Origin: Cobetia marina
Lineage (GTDB): Bacteria > Pseudomonadota > Gammaproteobacteria > Pseudomonadales > Halomonadaceae
Direction of reading: 5' to 3'
DNA: 64,000 nt
Assembly: GCF_001720485.1 (NCBI RefSeq)
Contig: NZ_CP017114.1
Span: forward strand, 3,162,001 to 3,226,000
Shown: positions 58,058 to 64,000 of the stretch, in pieces
How the letters are laid out: the number at the start of each line of letters is the position of its first letter
Position numbering within the stretch: the first letter of the stretch is position 1
Program-made: the position numbers and the translations under genes
Notes under the pieces: model-generated
What the model saw: only the letters and a program-made list of their open reading frames with translations
The model's database searches: none
What the model was told of the DNA's origin: nothing

Positions 58058-58407
58058 GGAACGGCTCCTGCTGAGAGAAAGGAAACGAGCAAACCACAAG
58101 GGTGTCGGTCGATGATGCCTCTGCCGATATCCTGCATCGGTAGCTTCTTCACGGCAGAGGATGCGGCAAGAGGGATTGCCTCGAGAAGCTCCCGCATGAA
58201 GGGGCGTGCCACAACGAGACGTGGCGGGAACTTCCCGGCAATCTAGCCCCTTTCAAGCGTAGTCAGTCCTGACTCGGATGACCGGATTATCCTGACAGGA
58301 CAGCGCAGGATGCCCCTTGAGGCTGGGGCCACGCCTTCAGCTCAGGTAAGCTTAGGCACATCGGCCCACGTGGCCTGCCTGACGCGACTCACTGCCCGAG
58401 CGAGATC
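58058..58407. other. Gene-free divergent interval before ydiJ
   Basis: 350 bases between the ProC-like gene and ydiJ; presumably both promoters lie here. No clear promoter, operator palindrome or small gene was recognised. Confidence 0.6.
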
Positions 58408-61400
58408 ATGACCGAACGCCTGCTGGATACGCCTGCCCCCGTCGATGCCCTCTACCTGGACTTCCTGGCCGCCCTGCGCGATGCAGGCTTTGCCGGTGAC
58501 ATCAGTCCGGACTACGCCAACCGTACCGTGTTGTCGACTGACAACTCACTGTATCAGGTACTGCCTCAGGCCGTGGTCTATCCACGTCATGCCGAGGACA
58601 TCCAGTGCATCGCGCGGCTGTCCAACGACCCCCGCTTCGCGGCGGTCACCCTGGCACCGCGTGGCGGCGGTACCGGCACCAATGGCCAGTCACTCAATGA
58701 TGGTGTGCTGGTGGATGTGTCGCGCCACATGAACCGCATTCTCGAGATCGATGTCGAGAAGCGTCGCGTACGGGTCGAGGCCGGCGTGGTGAAGGATCAG
58801 CTCAATGCCGCGCTCAAGCCGCATGGTCTGTTCTTCGCCCCGGAACTCTCGACCTCCAATCGTGCCACCATCGGCGGCATGATCAATACCGATGCGTCCG
58901 GCCAGGGGAGCTGTGAATACGGCAAGACTCGTGACCACGTGATCACGCTCGACAGCGTCCTGCTCGACGGGACACGCCTGTCGAGCCATGCCATCGACGA
59001 TGCCGAGCTCGAGGCACTGTGCGCACGCGAGGATCGCGTCGGTGAAATCTACCGCACCGCGCGCGCCATCGCCGATGAGCGTGCCGAGGAAATCGCCGAC
59101 ATCTTCCCACCGCTCAATCGCTGCCTGACCGGCTACGATCTCGCCCACCTGCGCGAGGTCGATGGGCGCTTCAACCTCAACAGTCTGCTGTGCGGCGCCG
59201 AGGGCACGCTGGGCTTCGTGGTCGAGGCCGAGCTGAATGCCCTGCCCATCGCGCCTTGCTCGACGCTGATCAACCTGCGCTACGCGAGCTTCATGGACGC
59301 GCTGCGCGACGCCAAGACACTGATGGCGGTCGAGGGCAACCGTCCGACTTCCATCGAGACGGTGGATGACACCGTGCTCAACCTGGCCATGCAGGATTTC
59401 GTGTGGGACAGCGTCGAGGAATTCTTCCCGGCCAGTGCCGAGGGCTCCCCGGCCATCGGCGGCATCAACCTGATCGAATTCAATGCCGACAGCGAAGCGG
59501 CACTGGACGCCAAGGTGGCCGCCTTCAGCGAGCATCTGGCCAGTGACACCAGCGTCGAGCGCCTCGGCTTCACCGAAGCGCGTGGGCGTGCGCAGATCAG
59601 TCGCGTCTATGGCATGCGCAAGCGCTCGGTGGGCTTGCTGGGCAATGTCGAGGGAGAAGCCCGTCCGCTGCCCTTCGTCGAGGACACGGCCGTTCCGCCG
59701 GAGCATCTGGCGGACTACATCGCCGAATTCCGCGCCGCTCTCGATGCCCGCGGCCTGCGTTATGGCATGTTCGGGCATGTCGATGCCGGCGTGCTGCACG
59801 TACGCCCGGCACTCGACATGAAGGACCCCGCCCAGCAGGCGATGATTCGCGAGATCTCCGACGAGGTCGCCGCCCTCACCCACAAGTACGGTGGCCTGCT
59901 GTGGGGCGAACACGGCAAGGGCGTGCGCTCGGAATATGCCCCCCGCTTCTTCGGCAGCCTCTATGGGGCGCTGCAGGACGTGAAGGCGGCCTTCGACCCG
60001 CGCAATCAGCTCAATCCGGGCAAGATCACCTCGCCCCGCCTGCCAGCCACACTGGTCGACGACGCTGGCGCCAGCGAAGGTGAGAGCGAGAGCGAGAGCG
60101 AGAGCGACAAGCGTGATCACGCTGACAGCGCCGTCGAGGCCTTCGACCCCCGCTTGATGCGCATCGATGACGTGACCATGCGCGGCGATCTCGATCGCCA
60201 GATCGATGAGCGCGTGTGGCAGGAATACGCCAGCGCCGTCTACTGCAACGGCAACGGTGCCTGCTACAACTACGACCCCAACGACGCCATGTGCCCGTCC
60301 TGGAAGGCGACGCGTCAGCGCATCCATTCGCCCAAGGGACGCGCCAGCCTGATGCGTGAATGGCTGCGCCTGGAAGGCAATGCCGGACGGGACGTGATCG
60401 CCGAGGCGCAGGCCGCCCGGACGCCGGGCCTCAAGGGGGCCGGCCTGTGGCTGGCGCGTCTGCCGACCCGCATCGGCGCTTCGCTGAAGGCGCGTCGTGG
60501 TGGACAGACGCAGACTGGCGCTCAGGAGGTCGGCTTCGATCAGCAGGTCTATCAGGCGATGGCCGGCTGTCTGGCGTGCAAGTCCTGCGCGGGCCAGTGT
60601 CCGATCAAGGTCAACGTGCCGGATTTCCGCAGCCGCTTCCTCGAGGTCTATCACCATCGCTATCAGCGTCCGCTGCGCGATTACCTGATCGGCAGCCTCG
60701 AGTTCGTGCTGCCGTGGGCCGAGCGCGTCACGCCGCTCTACAACGGCCTGCTGTCCAATCGCCTGGTCAGTCGTCTGCTGGAAGGCCCGATCGGCATGGT
60801 CGATGCCCCACGCCTGTCGCGCGCCAGTCTGCGCAAGCAGCTCAAGAGCTGGGGCGTCTCGGAGGCGACCCCGACCCAGCTCGGCCGCCTGACCGAGTCC
60901 CAGAAGGCCAGAAGCGTGATCCTGGTGCAGGACGCCTTCACCAGCCACTTCGAGGCCCAGCTGGTGATGGACATCATCGAGCTGCTGTCACGACTCGACA
61001 TTCGGGTGTTCGTCGCGCCCTTCGCCCCCAATGGCAAGCCGCTGCAGGTACAGGGCTTCACCGGCGCCTTCCAGCGCACCGCGCGCGCCCAGGCCAAGCG
61101 TCTCAAGGCGATCGCCGATTTCGGCGTGCCGCTGGTCGGCATCGACCCGGCGATGACCCTGACCTATCGTCAGGAGTACGTGAAGACCCTCGGCCCGGAC
61201 GCCGTGCCGGATGTCCTGCTGCTTCAGGAGTGGCTGATCAGCCTGCGCAAGCTGCTGCCGGTGGGTGTCACCAAGACGGTGCTGGGCAAGATGGACCCGG
61301 GCCTGACACTCCTGAGCCACTGTACCGAGAGCACCAATGCGCCGGGGTCCGCCAAGGCCTGGCAGCAGGTGTATGCCGCCTTTGGTCTCAGCCTCGAGAC

Positions 61401-61635
61401 ACTCTCCACCGGCTGCTGCGGCATGTCCGGCACCTATGGTCACGAAGCGCGCAATCTCGAGACCTCACGTGCCATCTATGAGCTGTCGTGGAAGGCGGTG
61501 GTCGAGGACGAGGCCAATCAGGGCAAGCTGGTGGCCAGTGGTTATTCCTGTCGCAGCCAGAGCAAACGCTTCTCCGAACGTCAGCTGCCGCATCCCCTCC
61601 AGGCGCTGCTGCCACTGGTGCGTCGCGCGCAGTGA
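58408..61635 (+). CDS. ydiJ: FAD-linked oxidoreductase with Fe-S and CCG domains (YdiJ type, D-2-hydroxyacid dehydrogenase)
   Basis: The 1075-residue protein has three parts: an FAD-binding PCMH domain (LAPRGGGTGTNGQSL near 90-104), an FAD-oxidase C-terminal domain (YGGLLWGEHGKGVRSEY), and a C-terminal Fe-S and CCG part with CNGNGACYN, CLACKSCAGQCPIKVN and STGCCGMSGTYGHE. YdiJ-type enzymes oxidise D-2-hydroxyacids such as D-2-hydroxyglutarate or D-lactate and pass electrons to the respiratory chain. Slightly longer than the enteric form (1018) because of a Ser/Glu linker near residue 560 encoded by a hexamer repeat. Monocistronic, ending at a terminator. Confidence 0.93.
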   Translation: MTERLLDTPAPVDALYLDFLAALRDAGFAGDISPDYANRTVLSTDNSLYQVLPQAVVYPRHAEDIQCIARLSNDPRFAAVTLAPRGGGTGTNGQSLNDGVLVDVSRHMNRILEIDVEKRRVRVEAGVVKDQLNAALKPHGLFFAPELSTSNRATIGGMINTDASGQGSCEYGKTRDHVITLDSVLLDGTRLSSHAIDDAELEALCAREDRVGEIYRTARAIADERAEEIADIFPPLNRCLTGYDLAHLREVDGRFNLNSLLCGAEGTLGFVVEAELNALPIAPCSTLINLRYASFMDALRDAKTLMAVEGNRPTSIETVDDTVLNLAMQDFVWDSVEEFFPASAEGSPAIGGINLIEFNADSEAALDAKVAAFSEHLASDTSVERLGFTEARGRAQISRVYGMRKRSVGLLGNVEGEARPLPFVEDTAVPPEHLADYIAEFRAALDARGLRYGMFGHVDAGVLHVRPALDMKDPAQQAMIREISDEVAALTHKYGGLLWGEHGKGVRSEYAPRFFGSLYGALQDVKAAFDPRNQLNPGKITSPRLPATLVDDAGASEGESESESESDKRDHADSAVEAFDPRLMRIDDVTMRGDLDRQIDERVWQEYASAVYCNGNGACYNYDPNDAMCPSWKATRQRIHSPKGRASLMREWLRLEGNAGRDVIAEAQAARTPGLKGAGLWLARLPTRIGASLKARRGGQTQTGAQEVGFDQQVYQAMAGCLACKSCAGQCPIKVNVPDFRSRFLEVYHHRYQRPLRDYLIGSLEFVLPWAERVTPLYNGLLSNRLVSRLLEGPIGMVDAPRLSRASLRKQLKSWGVSEATPTQLGRLTESQKARSVILVQDAFTSHFEAQLVMDIIELLSRLDIRVFVAPFAPNGKPLQVQGFTGAFQRTARAQAKRLKAIADFGVPLVGIDPAMTLTYRQEYVKTLGPDAVPDVLLLQEWLISLRKLLPVGVTKTVLGKMDPGLTLLSHCTESTNAPGSAKAWQQVYAAFGLSLETLSTGCCGMSGTYGHEARNLETSRAIYELSWKAVVEDEANQGKLVASGYSCRSQSKRFSERQLPHPLQALLPLVRRAQ
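60082..60105. repeat. Four tandem copies of GAGAGC inside ydiJ
   Basis: In-frame hexamer repeat encoding alternating Glu-Ser in the linker between the FAD and Fe-S halves. Copy changes would keep the frame. Confidence 0.9.
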
Positions 61636-61784
61636 CAGCCAGAAGGCCCAGTGGCCGTTCAGGAGGAATGACATGAGGGGAGCGCGATAAGGCAACGCGA
61701 CGTTGCATACCACGGAATCAATCGCTAGTCTGCGCCCTTCCGGCCAGCCGTGATGTTGGCACCTGGCCGAGACAAGACGATTCG

Positions 61785-61820
61785 ATGAGCGGTGACCGCG
61801 TCAGTGGCACCGCTCATTTT
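61785..61820 (+). terminator. Terminator after ydiJ
   Basis: 10-base perfect stem (ATGAGCGGTG with its complement, 61808-61817) with a 13-base loop followed by TTT, 150 bases past the ydiJ stop. Confidence 0.7.
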
Positions 61821-61844
61821 CGCTGACTCCAAGGAAGCTTCCCG

Positions 61845-63812
61845 ATGACGGAACCCGCACTGGCCCTGACCCTGATCGGTCTGATGGCTCTCGGCTGTCA
61901 ATGGCTGGCCTGGCGCATGCGTCTGCCCGCCATCCTGCCGCTGCTGATCGTTGGCATCCTTGCCGGCCCCGTCACGGGCTGGCTCAAGCCGGATGAGCTG
62001 CTGGGAGACCTGCTGTTCCCGCTGGTCTCGCTGGCAGTGGCGGTGATCCTGTTCGAGGGCAGTCTGACGCTGGACTTCAAGGACCTGCGGGGACACGGGC
62101 ACATCGTCAGACGACTGGTGACCACCGGGGTGGTGATCACCGGCGTGATCGGTACCGTGGCGGCGCATTATCTGCTCGACATGCGCTGGGAGATGGCCGC
62201 CGTGCTCGGGGCCCTGCTGGTGGTGACAGGCCCGACCGTGGTGATGCCATTGCTGCAGACCCTGCGCGCGCGCGGCAACCTGACCCAGATCCTGCGCTGG
62301 GAAGGCATCATGATCGACCCGGTGGGCGCGCTGCTGGCGGTACTTGTCTATGAGTACGTCGCACTGGGCATGACCGGCAATGCGGTGTCACATACCCTGG
62401 TGCTGTTCGCCCAGACCGTGGGCCTCGGCCTTGGCATGGGCGCGCTGGGCGGCTGGTGCTGGGGGCTGGTGCTGCGCCACTTCTGGCTGCCCCAGAAGCT
62501 GCACAACTTCGGCACCCTGATGGTGATGCTGGGACTCTTCGCCATCTCCAATACCCTGTTCCACGAATCCGGACTCCTGACCGTGACCGTCATGGGGGTA
62601 TGGCTGGCCAACATGCGCGGCGTGCCTACCCAGCAGATCATCGAGTTCAAGGAGACGCTCACCGTCCTGCTGATTTCCGGGCTATTTCTGCTGCTGGCGG
62701 GGCGCCTGACCGTCGAGCAGCTTTCGCTGCTGTCCTGGCCGGCATGGGTCTTCCTGGCCGTGTTGATGTGGGTCGCGCGCCCGCTGACTGTCTGGCTGTG
62801 CACCCTGGGCAGCGAATTGACGCTGCGCGAGAAGGCGCTGCTGGCCTGGCTGTCTCCTCGCGGTATCGTCGCGGCCGCCGTGGCCTCGCTGTTCGCGCTC
62901 AAGCTCGAATCCCAGGGCATCGAAGGCGCCGAGATGCTGGTCCCGATGACCTTCCTGGTCATCATCGGCACGGTGGTGATCCAGAGCTTGCTGTCGCGCC
63001 CCATCGTCAAGGTGCTGGGTGTCGGTGAGCCACCGCCCTCGGGCTTCCTGATTCTCGGGGCCAACTCGGTGTCGCGCCTGGTCGCCCGCGAGCTGGTGGA
63101 TGCCGGCTTCTCGGTACGCCTGACCGATACCAACTGGGACGCGGTACAGGAAGCCCGCATGGCAGGCCTGCCGGTCTATTACGGCAACCCGCTGTCCGAG
63201 CATGCCTCACAGCATCTCGAGTTGACGGGCATCGGCCATCTCATGCCCCTGTCGCCCTATCGCGAGCTCAACAGCCTCGCGGCGCTGCATTTCGAGCACA
63301 TTCTCGGCCACGGCCGGGTCTTCCGGCTCGCCGAGGACAATGGCAAGAATGCCAAGCGCCAGCAGGACCAGGCGCTCGGCCACCTGCCACTGTTGTTCGA
63401 TGGTCAGGTCACCTACGCCAAGCTGGCCAGCCTGCTGTCACAGGGGGCGGAGTTCCGGCGTGCCCGCATCAGCGAGAACTTCAGTCTCGAGGACTATCGC
63501 CGGATTCATGATGACCGCCTGCTGACCCTGTTCTGCATCAGCAGCCAGGGCCGGATTCGCATCGCCAATTCCGCCGTCGCACTGGAACCCAAGGCCGGTG
63601 AGACGCTGATCAGCCTGATCTATGCCGACTCGCCTGAGCTGACCCGACCGGCACAATCGAAGGCGGACAAGGCCGAATCGAGCAAGTCATCCCAGGCCGC
63701 AGAAGGGGCAGGCTCTGACGCGAGTTCCTCCACCCGCTCCACCGCGAATCCCGGCACCGCCACGGGCTCCGGCCCCCTGCCCGCCAGCCGTCTCCCCGGT
63801 GGCCGAGCCTGA
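61845..63812 (+). CDS. Monovalent cation:proton antiporter with C-terminal TrkA-N-like domain
   Basis: The 655-residue protein has about twelve membrane segments of the Na+/H+ exchanger superfamily (LAVAVILFEGSLTLDFKDLR, the VTGPTVVMPLLQTLR motif and EGIMIDPVGALLAVL with the buried Asp-Pro, then WLSPRGIVAAAVASLF). Residues from about 400 form a Rossmann domain like TrkA-N (GFLILGANSVSRLVARELVDAG) that could gate the carrier by NAD(H). The tail is Ser/Ala-rich and unstructured. Start set by AAGGAAG eight bases upstream. Sodium or potassium export suits a marine organism; ion specificity is inferred. Confidence 0.9.
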   Translation: MTEPALALTLIGLMALGCQWLAWRMRLPAILPLLIVGILAGPVTGWLKPDELLGDLLFPLVSLAVAVILFEGSLTLDFKDLRGHGHIVRRLVTTGVVITGVIGTVAAHYLLDMRWEMAAVLGALLVVTGPTVVMPLLQTLRARGNLTQILRWEGIMIDPVGALLAVLVYEYVALGMTGNAVSHTLVLFAQTVGLGLGMGALGGWCWGLVLRHFWLPQKLHNFGTLMVMLGLFAISNTLFHESGLLTVTVMGVWLANMRGVPTQQIIEFKETLTVLLISGLFLLLAGRLTVEQLSLLSWPAWVFLAVLMWVARPLTVWLCTLGSELTLREKALLAWLSPRGIVAAAVASLFALKLESQGIEGAEMLVPMTFLVIIGTVVIQSLLSRPIVKVLGVGEPPPSGFLILGANSVSRLVARELVDAGFSVRLTDTNWDAVQEARMAGLPVYYGNPLSEHASQHLELTGIGHLMPLSPYRELNSLAALHFEHILGHGRVFRLAEDNGKNAKRQQDQALGHLPLLFDGQVTYAKLASLLSQGAEFRRARISENFSLEDYRRIHDDRLLTLFCISSQGRIRIANSAVALEPKAGETLISLIYADSPELTRPAQSKADKAESSKSSQAAEGAGSDASSSTRSTANPGTATGSGPLPASRLPGGRA

Positions 63813-63887
63813 TGACGGCTTGAATGCATCCCGAAAACGGCATGCGCGCAGACAGCACGGCGCCCGGAGATGATGCCAACCCCCTGA

Positions 63888-63918
63888 CCACGAGGCCCGC
63901 TTCCTGCAGGCCTCGTGG
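63888..63918 (+). terminator. Hairpin downstream of the antiporter gene
   Basis: Perfect 10-base stem (CCACGAGGCC and its complement) with an 11-base loop and no T-run. The last 80 bases of the window hold no recognisable gene. Confidence 0.5.
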
Positions 63919-64000
63919 CGAATGGCGCACAGCCGCGAAGCGGGATTCACAAAAAATGCCTAAAACGTTAGTGGCAGACTCCGACAGCCGCCCAAAATGC

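Noticed and set aside
58690..60948. 752-codon open frame on the minus strand opposite ydiJ
   Set aside because: It mirrors the codons of ydiJ in GC-rich DNA, has no ribosome site and no recognisable domain.

Overview
The window is GC-rich, densely packed bacterial chromosome. Its gene order and protein sequences point to a marine or halophilic gammaproteobacterium of the Halomonadaceae (Cobetia/Halomonas-like). Support for this includes the proA-nadD-rsfS-rlmH-mrdA-rodA-mltB-rlpA-dacA-ybeD-lipB-lipA cluster, a pyrophosphate-type phosphofructokinase, a Mpo1-like protein, a DedA-PAP2 fusion and a DmdC-type acyl-CoA dehydrogenase. The genus is an inference from content and was not tested by a search. 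No prophage, insertion sequence, CRISPR array, rRNA operon or resistance island is visible. This is core chromosome with a few unusual genes and sites.

Layout. 1-12.5 kb: the tail of a LysR regulator, then a long minus-strand run for lipoate synthesis (lipA, lipB, ybeD), cell-wall elongation and remodelling (dacA, rlpA, mltB, rodA, mrdA), ribosome maturation (rlmH, rsfS), NAD synthesis (nadD) and proline synthesis (proA). 12.8-17.1 kb: a plus-strand operon of two membrane proteins with degenerate GGDEF-like tails, overlapping a DedA-PAP2 fusion, then an EamA exporter. 17.2-25.5 kb: LysE exporter, ubiX, mpl, PPi-dependent phosphofructokinase, a PP2C-kinase fusion that has lost catalytic residues in both domains, ppa and a DUF2333 protein. 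25.8-34.8 kb: dsbD, aroQ, accBC, prmA, dusB-fis and purH, all on the plus strand.

34.9-43.4 kb: a secreted amidohydrolase, a DUF2061 protein, glsA, a 613-base gene-free gap holding a candidate Rsm/Csr-type small RNA, gabD, a small OB-fold membrane protein, folX, folE, srkA and comF. 43.6-48.6 kb: biotin operon bioB-bioF-bioH-bioC-bioD, followed by tRNA-Leu(UAG). 49.1-64 kb: a small membrane protein, ynfA, rnk, a Mpo1-like protein, acyl-CoA dehydrogenase, a CysG with a shortened N-terminal domain, serS, crcB, a ProC-like protein, the large FAD/Fe-S oxidoreductase YdiJ and a CPA-type cation/proton antiporter.

How the parts fit. Much of the window serves envelope building (PBP2/RodA, lytic transglycosylases, carboxypeptidase, Mpl recycling, DedA-PAP2 lipid-carrier handling), cofactors (lipoate, biotin, siroheme, pterin, NAD, ubiquinone) and fatty-acid synthesis (AccBC, biotin). 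The observations most worth following are the degenerate-GGDEF/DedA-PAP2 operon, the doubly inactive-looking phosphatase-kinase fusion, and the candidate GGA-motif small RNA at 37.6-37.7 kb.
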